Positions 34,701 through 49,700 of a stretch of 64,000 bases of DNA are shown here, piece after piece. The first letter of the stretch is position 1; each line of letters begins with the position of its first letter. Under the pieces are notes generated by a model. The model was not told where the DNA came from. It made no database searches and worked only from the letters and a program-made list of their open reading frames with translations. The position numbers and the translations under genes are program-made. Source of the stretch: Liolophura sinensis (Eukaryota; Mollusca; Polyplacophora; Chitonida; Chitonidae); NCBI RefSeq assembly GCF_032854445.1, contig NC_088300.1, forward strand, positions 70,904,984 through 70,968,983, given 5' to 3'.

Positions 34701-37700
34701 CTGGGAAGACTAATGAAAACTTAATACGTAGGAGAAAAGACACCCTTTCAGGCAAAGGAACAGTTATATTACAGGTATACATCCGATCTTCTTTTCAGAA
34801 GAAATGCATTTCCATCATCAAAAGACTTACATTTAAAACAAATCATGAGAACATGGTAGTGCAGTATAGTCCAGATGTAGGCCCTAGAGGCACTGTATGA
34901 ATAAACTGTGCTTCGATGGACAGGTAAATTAACTTACACATTTTCACCAGTTTATACCATTATAAAAACTACAAAACGGAAGTTTTTCCACAAGTGTTAT
35001 TTTATTCCATCATCCTCTTCGGCTTTAACCTGTCGCCAACATGGAGCGGACGTTCTTCTCACGTCCCCATAACGTTGTTCTCCCCAAATCTTCGACCTTT
35101 GTTGAGCCACCATCTGCGAATTTCCCCTTGAGGGAGATGGCACTTGGCCTTAGTCCTCCTAAATGGAGATTCCGGGCATGTCCAGAAATTATTCTCACAT
35201 TACAACACCAACACTGAGTGAGTAGATGAGAAGGGTTCCCCTGGCACCAACAACCTCCACGTCCCTTCTCAATCAAACCAGTACCCACGATGTGGCTAAT
35301 TAACTTATCTGGGAAGGACGGTCGTCTGTGTCAAACGCATTCAACGTGCCATCAAGCAACGTGTGTTCCTCTAGAGCTATGTGTGTCCACTGGCAAAAGT
35401 AAAGTTCATCAATATGTCATTACGTCGATGAAATGAAGAGCCCACATATAGCGGCCATTTTACAGGTTCAAATGTGTTATATGTTATATTTCAGACTTTT
35501 AAGACTCACTGCTATTCTTGATAGAATCTGGTGTTATGAAAATACATGAACGTAACACACAGTACGACTTGAATGTATTTACCGAGGGAAGAGGTTCAAT
35601 TTTAGGATGGCCCTATAAGGCTACAAGGAAAGATTGTTAAATGTTCAGCCATACTTTAGTCAACAGCATCATACAATGATTAAAAGGTCAAATTTAATCA
35701 TTGCAATTATTATATTTGCATGTTCTAAAATAACATCCGCTCAAATAGTCATCAGCTTGCAACCGATTGCCTTTAAAACGTGATAAAGAAAGATTTATTT
35801 AGATATAATTGTCATTGAGAAAGCGACTTTGAAACCAAGAATGGAATTCTCTAGTCATTGCTTCTTCCAAATTACATTTAATGTAAACATATTATGTTGA
35901 CCATATTAGTAATACATTCAAGAGTGTGAACTGTCCTCTGCGTATATACAGGATAGGATATGGTCCCCTCACTTACCCTAAGTATCCCTATCTCCCTTGA
36001 CTTTGAGAGGCAGGTTTTACCCGGATGTTAGCTGATATGCTCGTAAATGTTAGTATGAGCTGTGAGTGTGAAGTTGTATTTGTCTATTGTCTGGTACTTT
36101 GGCTTTACACAACGGGCCTCAGAACCTTGTTGTCCATTACCCGGTTTGAGTTAAATGGATCATTTTACAATGAAGACTACTGGAGAAGTCTGTCAGGTCG
36201 CTCTACGTGGCAAGGCTTTAAAACAAGCGCAAAGTGCTCGGAAATGTATTCGTCACGTTTTAGACTAATGGAGTTTGGAAGAGTCAAATATCTCTTATAT
36301 TGGACTGCAAGATTAGATATCTTCTGTGTTCTTGTATATTAGCACTAAATTACTGTTATTTTCACTCAGACGTTCATTGCGTCAACAAGAATGTAATTGT
36401 AACGACTAAAGTAATAAACTGTAATGTATCAAATTCACCGCATTATAAAGATAAATAGGTATTTTTGACGTTATAACTGTATGACTATATGGCACCTGAA
36501 TTTCAAATATTCGGCCATATCACACTCGTGTGTTGAAGGTCCACGTTGTTTACACATTATTACCACATTATTAATCTGATAATTCTGTACAGGATATACT
36601 GTCGTCGAAACTTGGCTGATACTCATGCATACAAACAGTTATCAGTTACTTGCCAGCTTGTATATCATGTTAGAATATTAATTGTAGCGAGTTTTCTCTC
36701 GAATTTTGGTGACATGTGAATTGTGTATGGTAGGTACTTCATTGAAATGGTGCCGTTTGGTGTCTGACTCAGGATCAATGTCTACCGTGGCTGCGGCCAC
36801 TGTTCAGCGCCCCAAGAGTACGCCAGAGACATGTTATGGTAGTTAACCGTCTGAGTTCTAGTATGAAGGGTTGGAAATGGCTCGTTGCATACTAATCGTA
36901 CTTTTTTGCCCAGAATGTAAGGCACAGAACCACTCAGGGACTAGACTGGAGACTACAGACGGGATAATAGACCTTTAGTTAATCCGTGGAAGGGAAACAC
37001 CATTTCCTGTTGGGCTTAATGAGTTTTGCTATAGAAAAGGAGCGGCAATGATTCTTTGTTTCTTAAAGCCTTTGGCATGTATAAAGGTTTGTTCTATGCA
37101 TCTTATATATCCAGAATTTTGACACTCACTAAGACTCCCTCTATTAAGTGATGAAAAGATAATCCTCCCGCGAAGACAAGTAACATGCATGCAGGCAAAA
37201 CAAAAGCTTGAATAATGGCCAAAGTATTTTCACAACCTCTAGCTGCTACTAAGGAACAGGACGTGTAAATTCATAAAACACTATGGACATGTGATGCAAT
37301 CTGTTAATTACATTTTTATTAGGCTTCAAAGCTTGAGATATTGTTATCGTACGTATTAATTTTTACTTTCTTTTGCTTCCTTTTTACCAAACGTAATTTG
37401 TTCATACCTCGTAAAGCGCTCATCTCAACGGCTTGTGCTTTAAATCCGACAGTCAGGAAGCGTTTAAAGGGACTCTTAAACATATTTGGTCTCGAGACAT
37501 GACCTTTTTTTGCCACCGTAATGGAGTTTCATGAAAGTCTTCTCCATACCCACTGAGACAACTCAGTCAACAGCTACACATGTTAAAAATGGTAAAGGTT
37601 AGCTATTGGATCAGACTATTTTTTCAAACGTCAGATCTGATAGAAATCTTGATGTTTTATCAGTAAAAACTTCTATTCCGATGTAGCTGAACCTGCTGGT

Positions 37701-40700
37701 TTCAGGTATAAATATTCTTAGCAATTTAAATTTTAATTTTAAAATTTCGAATGTTTTGAGTATAATATATGCTAAACTTATTAAAGATTTAAATAGAGTT
37801 AAACATATGTTAAAATATGGCGTTTCAAACTTGTCAAATCACTGATAATCACTATGTTGGCATGTTGTCTCTTCATTGTATGAGGGGAAAAACCCCTGCA
37901 GGATATGTCTATCTTTTGCTATGGAGGTTTACCTTAATTTGTGGCATTTTGTAATTCGTCATAGTCTTTTGTGGGGCGATTGAATGGTGCAGTGGAGCGG
38001 GGTCAGTTTGGGAAAAGCAATATATATGAGAAAAACTTAGTGTAACAGTTTCTAAATGTTAGAAACAAGAACATGCTGCCTTAATAGAGTAGCCGAGCAG
38101 GTGGGAAGTGGATTCGAACAATTGACCTCACAGGTCAAGAGCTAGTCATCTTCGGCGACATCGTCTTACATATACGGCGATGGATGTGTGGTGTATGTTG
38201 GTTCAGAGCAGAAAGGGGGGGGGGGGGGGGGGTGGCGGCGGGGCGCTTTTAAGAACCAAAAAGGTCAAACAATCAACATGTAAGGAAGGCTGTGGGGCTC
38301 CATTGTTAGCATGGTACAAACAAAAGATGAGTAGAGTAATAAGCATATCCAGATTGTCTTGTTTTTTCAAAAAGATTTTATTTTTTGAAGCTATAGGATC
38401 ATTTACATAGTCCATGGCCTGGTTTGTGTCCTAGGCGTCGTTTGTATGGTTTTCTCTGTGCACAGCTGAGCTGTTGTGTCTTCACGAAGCATAATCCAGG
38501 CACCCAACCAGCCATTCGTGTTCTGCATTTGTCTGGCTTCATCTTTAGTACCATTATAAAAGCTGTTAAACGAGAAACTCTTTGGCCAGTAATTATACCT
38601 TTGTCTCGCTTATGATTCAAGCCTAGTCACATTCTCCAGTTTATCGATTAAGCAACGAAGGCTTTCCTTCAAACGATAAGATGTAAACAGTCTAGTTGGT
38701 CAGACTGCCCAAGAATGAAGAAACTATCAGTTCTACTCACAATGCACTTTACAAGTGTACCCACTGCAGCACTAGATGGAGCGGCCAGATATTCCGATAT
38801 CAAAAGCAGACAAGTACCGAAAGCGAGTGGATTTCGGATAACTATGGTTTACGTTACCAAAAATACCATATGTTACGTTACCATATGTATCATACTGTGA
38901 TGAGCAATATACAGTCATATTTTGGGTTGAACAAATAGCGGAAGCGGACAAACACCCAGACCCTCTTTGTCTGCAAAAAGAATTCAGACTGTCTTCATCT
39001 TAAATTGCTCTAATGTTAATTCAGACTCACAGTCTATAGACTAATGTTGTCATCATCGGGAGTGCTGTAATAAATATACGACTTAGTTTCAAAGTGGGTG
39101 ATGCTAAATAACATTTCCGTAAAAGTGAAAGAAACGTATCGTGATTCAGTTCTATATTATTGGTCGCGGAAATGTGACTGTAGTGTTATTGTACCACAGA
39201 GTCTTCTTCAGTTTCACTACACACAAGGGTTACCATGGAATGCTTCCATCTTCCACGAATTTCTGGAATTTCTCATTAATAACATCTATGTGAAATTCCG
39301 GGAAACAATATATCAACAGTGCATAGGTACTCCCATGGGTACAAATTGTGCCCCTCTTTTGGCCGACCTATTCCTGTTCTCATATGAATACGACTGTATG
39401 CAGAAACTATTACGGAGTAATCCTCACCAGGTCCGGTCTTTCGCATTCACTAAACGGTATATTCATAATCTGCTAGCTTTAAACAATCTGTATATAGCAA
39501 AGGCTATGAAAGATAGGTATCCGCCTTGGCTGAATTTAAAGGAAACCATAGACTCTCCAGACGGTACATCTTATAACAAATTATATTTGTACAGGGGACC
39601 AAAATGGTTTCCTCTCTCGCAGACTGTATACCAAGATTGCATGATTCCGTCCTATTTTCGTACTTTCTTTGGTAGTTTGTGTTAAACGTCGTTTTGGGAA
39701 TTGGCCTTGCGATTTTTGATTCGGAACATCCTTATTGGATGGTGGCAAGTCCCATTTAATACTGCCTTGATGGCAACGTTATATCGCCTAGTTTTTGGAT
39801 GAATGATAAAGGCCATAGCCTCACAGTTAACACAAATGTAACTTGCCCCTCGACACCAGCCGAACTTTGCTAGCCACTATTTTCGGCTCGAGTTGGCTGC
39901 AGTAGGTGTCGTCAGGAAAATAATTTATTTGATTGGTGAACTCAAGAATATTTCATTCATACGACGTCTGCTAATATTATGGTGGGAAGAAACTGAGTGG
40001 GGGAAGAGATAAACAAACGGAAATGTACACCACGTTTGGGAGTCTTCACTATAATTACTCTTATAATAAGGAACAGAGGGAACTAGTAACAGCTATTGTG
40101 AAAAAATTCTGATGAAGCTCGTACACTATCCGAGTCTATTCAGCAGGCCCGAAACAAGGTTTCCGGGCTATTATATGATCAGAGCGGTTGATGTGAAAGT
40201 CCACAAAGCTGCAATAGGACGACCCAATATCAGAGTTACAAAAACTGACATACCAGTCACAATTTAGTTCATTGACACAAATCACACATTCCAGAGAGGA
40301 TTTTTTTCCAAAGCATTGAGAGAAGTGATACGTTTCATACCTGAATAGCTGTGATATCTTTGCTTTGAATACTGTGGAGTGGTATTAATTATTTTCGACG
40401 TATCAAAGCCTCTTTGACATATCACATGTCTCTTTGTATCAGGCTGTTCCCAGCGCTGACCTTTTTGTAGTACGGCTTGGCTATCACGGTATACTCACAC
40501 CTGAGCGATTTCTTCCTTCAGTTTGGAGTTTATCTTCATTGTTTACCTTATTGAATGCATCCTTTTTAACAAAGGTGAATGACAGTTCTCAGTTTGCGAA
40601 ACTTCTGAAGTTCAATCACTGACGTTGTCGAGATAACTTAAGATATTGAACAACATGTATTCCATTCGGCTGAACAGAAGTGTTTGCGTCCAAAAAGTGA

Positions 40701-43700
40701 TCTCAAGCAGTTAATTAGCTAAATTCAGTAGCTCATTCAGAATCACAGTATTGCCAGTATCTATCTAAAACATGTTTGTCATGTCGTTCATCACGCCATG
40801 GTGGCAGAGCCAAGGAAATATGTCAGGTCTCGGACGAATTCAGGTGTCTCTTATTGACGACGTTTTCAATCTTTTTGCTTGAAGTACGAACAGACAGGTG
40901 GATTACGGGCTGTGTAAACGCCTCAATGGAGCCTCTATGGACACAAAGGCAACCAGCCTTCGCTAAGTTTACGGCTATCTGTCTTTGACGTAACTGGGAC
41001 CGGTGGCGGATTACAAATCGGCAATTTATGGACCTAGCTGCAAATGCGGAAGTACTCAGCCGTGTGTTGGCCGACAGATAGCTTGGATGAGCGTCGAGCA
41101 CCATAAAATCACCATGATAAAATAACCGTCCCTGGAGGACATGGGATGGGTTGATGGCGCCTTGCCCAACTCGCACCGATCACTCCATAGGCCATGACAC
41201 AATATGGGCTCAGTAAATTACCTAACCGCTCGGTTTTGTTTCATGTGATTGGTATTTTGCACTCTACTTTAACAGTACCTCAGTCATATGATGGATGCCT
41301 GCAGCTCTTGATAACCGTTTTGCGCCGTGTCAAACTGTATATCAGCTCCACATTGGAGGACTGTGATCACTTTTTAACACAAGTGCTATTTTACCGCGTT
41401 TTATTCCCTGATGTTCACCAGTGAACTGGGTTTTGTGTTCACGAGAAAGGAAATGGCCAGTTCCTTACGTTAGATAAATGCACAGGTAAACAAGTTTCAG
41501 ATACAAACCGATCAAAATATATAAAATAAACCTGCGCTTGTTTGATTGGCTATAACAATGCCTCCAGTGTATTTTTTGATATTTTGAAGATTTCGGCGTT
41601 GTATTACCGTGGTCATTTACAAATGTTCTTCTTGATAAAAGTAAAAGGTCGGCCAGAATAATGGTGGGAGAAAACCAGGGTGAGTTCGGGAGAAACTGAT
41701 GACCATCCGCAGGTTACCAGTGGACCTTACTAAGTACTGCCGGAGAGGAAGCCAGCATGAGCTGGAGTTGAACTCACATCGACCGTATTGGTGAGAGCGC
41801 TGGTTCGCTAACCATCTCGGCCACTGAGGCCCCATGTCTGTGGTAAGTCCTCGTTACTTATTTCTCGAGGTGAGTAGAGCTTGGATAAAACTTTGTTCGA
41901 AGTTCAGCTACTAGGAAATCAATTAACCAGTCACATTGGGTCTTATCTTGTTAACAAAATCTCCCAAGAGACTGGACACAATTCCTTTAAATTTTCCAGA
42001 ACTTCTTGGCAAAATGACCTGGCTTCCTTATGTATGTCCAATTTTTCGTGGCTTCAGTGAAAACTGGTGGTTTCTTGTTTTTCTGTAAGTAAACGTTTTT
42101 TTTGATACGTGTGTTTTTTTTGCGTAGGGACGTTGTTGTTAATGTTTCTATTAGAAAGGGGCATCGTGATTCTCTAATCTGAAAGTCCCCCTTCTTCGAA
42201 AGTGGAGCTTTATAGGACTAGGTTTATCTTATGTTGATAATTAATAGGTTATAATAAAAACATGGCTTTGGCGATGGAGGGGCAGCGTTACACTTCACAA
42301 TGTTATTTAGCGTTCAGATAGTTCTGTTAGGAACTGATTTTTGTATCTGGTCACTAATATTGGCTTTCACAGTTCACAGGCCTGATTTGATTCTGTGTTA
42401 TCAATGTTTTTTGTATTGTCCTGTTTTTTGTTCTATCAATCTATCAGTGTAAGACTTTTTCATTAAGAATTAAGGATTCGGTTTTTGTTGCAATTTTTTG
42501 TTTCAGTATGTATGGATATGTTCTTTTAACAAACCTGAAATAAGCTAAAATTCTGATCCAGTCTCGTCAACGAAAATGAAGCAAAAATAAAAACCCATTA
42601 TCTTGGTTCATACCAAAGATGTCTACTTCGCGGCTTTTGATGGAAGCATTGCTTTGTATCTATGATTGACAAAGGTAGTTTCTACAATGGCGTAAGGGTA
42701 TGACCTAATAGTGTACGTAGACAAACAATTTTGTTATAAAAAAGTGATGTCTAAAGACATGTTTACGTGGTCCAGTTCTAGAGGCTTCGCTCGCCCTACT
42801 TCGGTTACATTACCCTTTTACCAGAGCACACTATAAAATCTTGCCTGCAGCACTTCTTTAATCAGTCATAGCCGTCTTAAGCCCCTGGGATATCGTCTGC
42901 TTCCATCATTCGTTTTAGTAAGGTAATCTTCAATACAGCATTAAGTACTAATCAAGTCTGATCACATTTATTCAATGGCGTCATCATGTAAGCAGACGGA
43001 TATTATGCCAGTTTAAATATAGAGGAAAAAGTTGTACAGAAACTTGGACTACAGAGCGAGCACATCTTTGACCTTAATTTGAGGTGATATAGATACATCT
43101 GACAATAAACATTTCAGAAATTGCCGATATTTTATTAACATAGATAAAATTTAATCGTCGAAAGCTTATGGCTCAGTTAAGCTGGATACTGATACTCGCC
43201 TAAATGAGGGTAAAGTAGACTGGGGAAAGGTTGTAATTTGTTCTCCGAGATTCATTTCTCTGGTAGGTACAATAATTAATTCCCAGATAAACGTTTCTTT
43301 ATTGTTATGAGATTGTGTCCGACCATGTCATTACTGTAGTGGAATAAGTTATATATTGCAACTACCTCAATGCTGTCGTACTCTGGTGGTTAGCGCGTTA
43401 GCACAGCGTAATGATCCAGGAGTCTCTCACCAGTGAGGTTGCTGTGAGCTCAAGTCCAGCTCAGGCTGGCTTCCTCTCCGGCCGTACGTGGGAAGGTCTG
43501 TCAGCAACCTTCGGATGGTCGTGGGTTACCTCCGGGCTGTGCTCGGTTTCCTCCCACCATAATGCTGGCCGCCGTCGTATAAGTGAAATATTCTTGAGCA
43601 CGGCGCAAAACACCAATCAAATAAATGAATCAATGCTGTCCTCCATGAATTCTATCGTCCGCCTCGAAAGCTGGAAACAGGAGTTTGAACCAAAGTTGGG

Positions 43701-46700
43701 TTATATATCTTTGGTAATTCACTGAGTTGACTTGAAACACAGTAGATCAAATACGTTTGCAATTGGTCTGATGAAAGAAGAAAGGCAAACCGAAATAATG
43801 TTGAAGGCTATGCTGACACCCAAGCATTCCAACAAATCCAATACACCCTATGTGTACTGCTAGTTCACTGCAACCTCATATCTAACTAAAACCACTCGGA
43901 ACTATATATCTTTTGAAGTGTATATTTTATATATACGCCCGAGGTGCGTAGTTAATCGCTGAATACGTTATAGGCAAGAAAACTTAATCTTATATGCCAT
44001 ACCAAAAAGTGTATATTAAAATCTTCATCATGATTATATTTCTGCTATATTTACAAAGTTTTAAACAAAAGTTCATTGCTTTGGTGATGTCGACATATGG
44101 AAAGCTATGTATAATGGATAAATGATGAGGTTACATCATGTTAGTAACGACATGAGGAACTGCTAGGTCGATCACAGTTTTTATATAGGCAAATGTATAT
44201 ACACGTAGTTTTGATACCATTTTGCTCCTCATATGTGTACATTTTGTCGATAATTTCCCATATGGCTGGCGGGAGATGAAAAATGGTTAGGAACAGTGTG
44301 ATAAAGTTCATTTCTCTGAATATTTGAGTATATAAGGCATTCGTACTGTATAGCGTGTAATCAGAGGAGGATCGGCCAACATCACGGACAGGCTCATTAT
44401 GCTATCAGAGATAAGGAACCGAGTCCAGATGAGAGATTCTGCGATACTGGAACCTTGGGCTAACAGTCTTACTCCCTGGAGACTTCCCTTGACAGTGTAC
44501 AAAACATTTACAAAGAGGGCACTCTAGATTAATGGCAGTCCATGTCTGCAAAATGTATACATTGTGTGTCGTATATATTAAACTTACCAATGAAGTAAAA
44601 TTATTATATTTAGACCGCTGGTACGACGTACACACAGCGTATACCCGACCATTTTACTCATCTTTGAACTTGCGTAAAAGGAATATGATATTTTAAAAAA
44701 TTATTCCGTTCTATTCATATCAATTCTTAATTAACTTTGATTTCTTGTGTAAAGTGCTCCAAAAGTGCTCAGAGAAACTGGTTCTCTATTCTCAAGATGT
44801 GTGCATGTATTGTCTATCACGCAGTACGAATTTGGTCGAGTGTACCCAAATTAGTTATTTTAATGGTCTAATTCAGCTAAAACGCCATACCGGTATTTCT
44901 CCATGGGTCCATTCATTCCCACATTGTATGTGTACTCCACCAATTATGCAATTATTATATAATTATAGGATATAATGAATACCTTCGATAGTTCCATATG
45001 AACTATCGTAATTAGATGAAAGGCGGTTATGTACCCAAATCAACTATCTTAATCAGCTACTCTCAAAAAAATAATCTATTAAATTTAACAGAAATTTTGT
45101 TGTTCGAGTGAGGCTAGAATGTATTCTGTTATTTCTCTGTTAAATAAAGCACACACATTCTATTAACACAACATGAAGAATGCATTAGACTAACAGGATA
45201 TTGTGTTGAATATAAGGCATTATTATGCTATCATAACAGAATACTTTCAAGCATCACTCAGACAACAGACTTCCTGTTTTAGTTAACAGATTATGTTTTT
45301 GAGTGAAAAACACTTTAAGGGAATTTTAAGCTAAGCTACCGGGGCATTCATTTACAAGTTTTGTACCATGTACCAGCCTGTGTGGAAGGAGGGGAAGCTG
45401 ATGAAGCACGTCAAGTAAATTCCACCTCAGTTCTATTTACGTGCGAATGTTCCAAGATCTGCTTAAGAACTTCCAGCTTCTTTGACAGACATTCTCCTGG
45501 GAACTTTTATGTCTTGTTATTTTCTTTTTGTTTACTTTTCGTACAGCTATAAAAACACCGGAGGAATCGGCCATTGTGGAGGAGAAGGGCTCAGGTGAGA
45601 TACAAGTTGAAGTTCCCAGTCCCGATGCCAGGAAGACCACACCCGTGGGAAGAAAAACGGTTTATGATTACGAAAGTATCCCGTCCAAACCCATCGACAG
45701 GGACGTGCTGATAGACGGTGACTTAGGGCCAGATCCCGACTATCCTATCTCACCAGAAGACCCATACTCAAATTATGGCGAATTAGAAAGTGAAAGTGAA
45801 ACCGGAACTAAACATCCAGATAATGAAAAGGCGGCGAAGACCACTCCAAAGTCAAATTTACATGTCATTAAGCTTTACCCTGAGAAACCGTTAGACGCAT
45901 TAACTCGCAACAACAACAACGATCCTGATGAAAGCTCAACCAGTAAGCCAAGAACCCCATCCTCTGATTCCTTGACTACCGACCTTATTCCAGAATTCCT
46001 CAATCGTCACGATGCCATTCCTGCGAAAACGGAGACTTTGGACACGCTGGTAGATCTCGACGACCTGGAACCCATAAAGGTGGATCCCGGACCGGATGTC
46101 AGCGAACCCGATCACGAATCTGGTTCAGGTTCCGGTTTTTCATCAGGGGAGGTAATTGATGAAGAAATAGAATTGGGATTGTTTACAACAGCGTCACCAC
46201 CTTCACCTGGAGGTAAGACTTGGAAGACAACTTTGGGCAAAGTATCTGAATTTAATTTTGTAGACATACACTTTCATTCTATAGTGCCTTCCTGTTAGAA
46301 ATATTATCGTATATTATCGTAAAGTTATCGAAAGCAAAAACAGGGGACATTTTGTGGACATATGCAACATTTAAAGTGCCAAATTTCCATCTGGAATGCT
46401 TGTTTTAGTCCATATTTCTTGTTTTTATTTGTTTCATTTCAATCATTAGCTCCATGTGGAGCACCGCCTTCCATAGAAAACGCCTGGCATGACGGAACGG
46501 GCGTTCCGTACCAGGACGGCTCCTACGTGACATATACGTGTGTAGAGGGCTATTACACAGAGGGCTACTCCCATGTGTCATGTCGCAATGGAACGTGGGA
46601 AGATCCAAGATTCACGTGTATTGGTATGTTTTGTTTCTTTCTTACATAATATGGACATGGCGATATTTAACAGGTAGCAATATTTATATGTAGATGTATA

Positions 46701-49700
46701 ACCTTACAGTTGTGTCTTTTCAAAAGATCAAAAGTCGCAATTCACAGTGCCAAGAGCAAATGTTTTTACGTAATATATCTTGACTGTCACTTGTGGATGT
46801 AGCCGTTTTCTTCCAACGCACAGTGTCATTATCTCGGCCCTAAGGTATTGGGGATTTGTCTGTTTCCATAGGTGACGTAGATGGTTGTAATGAAATTGTT
46901 CTGATTTATTTGTAAAATCTCGGTGTTTATGTTTGCTCGGAGTCAAACAAATGGATTCTAATACAAATTAATTGTTATACTGGCCCCTTTAGCAGCCTTA
47001 AGCAGTTGAGTATCAAATGATCCTGTCAAGATTAGCACCCAATTCCAAATACTAGTAGACACAACACCAGAGAGTCTGCATTAGAGCTGTTTGCATTCTA
47101 GGACCATTGCTGGAGATGACCCTTGCTGTGCTGTTTACGCTGGTTTATTAGACAGTGCGTTTCATTTGCTTTCAGTGCACTTTTTAAAATTAATTAATTT
47201 TAATTAAGGCAACGGCTTAGAAAACTTTCCTTTCCTCGTGTATATGGAATGGCGTGGGTGGGCCTTATTGGATACACATCTAACCCCATCCCACCTCACC
47301 AAACCTAGCCATCCCTCGCCTGAGACTCTGGTTTGACATAGTCACCCAGCTAGAAACTCTGGCTTTTGTCATAAATGTCATGAGCGCTTTTGTGGAATGT
47401 GTTTTTCTGGATCTTTTGGCTTTACCTTACTTTGCATGTCTCTGGGAAGTGAATAATCTAGTCTAAAACGTAGAAAATGATAAGCTAAACCTGCAAAACT
47501 GAGAGTACGTCAATAAGTTTTAATTATTTTATTATTGCTACTGAAGACAAATCAGGTAAGATTGCATATATATCTTACTGCCTTAAATGAAGTGCGTATA
47601 ATTGTGTTATACTTTCTGTATTTATTTAGCAACAAAACAAGGCTAGTCATAAATTATCTCATGTCCTTTAGTTACCGATGTTCGTGGTGGCTATATTTGT
47701 TCAGTTAATAAAAAAGAAGAAAAGGAAAAACAAGGAAAAGGAAAAAGAATATCATCTTTTATATGTGGTTTATATGGTTTATATGTGCAAAGAGAAGACC
47801 TGTTATTTTGACAAGAAGTTGGTCTCCATTGGCATACAAAAGACAGTTTGTCAGATTTCCGGATTTTTGTAGAATAGCCATGTCAGTTTTGTTTGGTTCT
47901 TTTTCTGGAGGACATTGTCAAGTACAAAATATGTTAAAAACTAAATTTTTCGAGTAATGTTTTACAGAAATTATGATATGATTATTGTGACTAGGTACAT
48001 GTCATTTTCAGAATTGAACAAAAGTAAAAATGTTCTGTTTAATTTATGGAAAAGGGAAAATTTGATTTTAGCTGTTTTTTGTCTTTTTTGTCTACTCCCG
48101 ACCCAGACCACTCAGCTGCCTAATCTACCAAGCAATGTACATCGCATATGTTCTCTTGACTGACATGGTAATACTGCAGATATGGATGCAATATCTTCCT
48201 CATTTTCTATCATTCTTGCCATTGAAAGTTTTGCGCCTTTCTTCACTTAGTGAAATCTTGTGGAGAGCCTCCGGTGCCAGAGAATGGTTACAAACACGGT
48301 ATGATGTATACCACGGGATCGCATGTCTTTTTCAACTGTAACGAAGGATACGAAATAGTAGGGGACAATTACCGGACCTGCCAGCCGAATCAGACCTGGA
48401 GCGGAAGTGTCCCTTTTTGCCGGCGTAAGCGTTTCTTTCTGCTGCCCAGTGTAATTGAGACGAAAGCTCGCTTGACATGTTCTAACCTCCCTTGTGATTT
48501 CTCGCTATTAACTTGTCACCTGCTTTGCTTTTACTAACCCTGCCGTGATTATCTCTATTTTTTGTTGTCTTTGATTTTTGTTTCACATGCACTGTTGTCC
48601 AATAGCCATGGCTTCAACGCTATTAGCGTACATCTGCCAATGCCGGGACGTGTTTACTTCAGATGTTTTAATGTTTCTCGGGTTAAAAATTGTTGTCATT
48701 TGGTAACGTTCTTGACTAGAACTGTACTTTGTTCTATATGTTGTTAACCATCAGAGAATGTTTTTTTGTGTGTGTGTCTGAAAAGAGCACAGTTTTACCA
48801 GGAATTCATAACAGTGTTCGTTGCTTTACTTGGAAAAGTGGTTACAACAGTACTCTTCAGATTTCTGCAGATTTCTGCAGCGGCAAACCCCTTACTTCAA
48901 ACACTTGTTCGCCTTTTAAGAAGGAGACCGGGGATCAAATTCCGGCCGGCTCATATTTTAGACTTTAAACTTGTTAATCGTGGTATGGCGCTCAATATAT
49001 AAAGCAATATGTATGGCAAGTATTGTGGAGCTGGTTCCGGTGAAGATATGCCTCACTAGAACGGCTAGGCGTACCAGCGAGACAGCCCGGTATATATCTC
49101 AACACTGGGACCAGCCTGCTCGGCAGGGAGACAAAGTCGTGTTATGACCAGTGTTAAAGGCGACGTTAATTCCCAAGATATCAAACCATCAAATCACATC
49201 CATCTCTAACTTGCCGAGCTCCGGCTATTTGTAAGTGAGTTTGTCAGGTGCTTGATTGGCGAGGTGTTGGAATTTCCGTAGGGATCAATGAGATCTCTTC
49301 CACTCGTAAATCTGATTGACATCATACAAGTGCATTAAGCTGAAACAGTATTGCATAAAACACTGGTGGAAACAGTTCACAGTTATAAAATCCTTTGGGG
49401 AAATGATCCTCAGAAAGCATAATTTACGAATCTTTGATTATGTATGTAAATTCACCTGTATAAAATCATCTGTATTACTTACAGATTCCATTTTAACGCT
49501 CTTTACCGTAAACGTACTTATTCATCATTTAACAAAGTCAGTAAAATTGAAAGGACCCCTTTTAGAAAACCAAGACTAGGCGGGACCACTTAAATAAATA
49601 ATTATTCAAATACTGATCAGCACATCTATGTGGAAATATCAAGTATATTCCGTAAGTTTGAAGGTCTTTCAGCAACCGGATGGTCGTTGGTTTTCCTCGT

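Noticed and set aside
35025-35288. Minus-strand 87-codon Cys/Gly-rich frame in intron 3
   Set aside because: No known domain and no phase-compatible splice sites; may be part of an unrecognised repeat.
38203-38415. Minus-strand protein ending in poly-proline
   Set aside because: It is the reverse reading of the 18-base G run.
39098-39229. First ~45 codons of the Penelope-type frame as part of RT
   Set aside because: They show no resemblance to RT; the recognisable homology starts near FLINNIYVKF.
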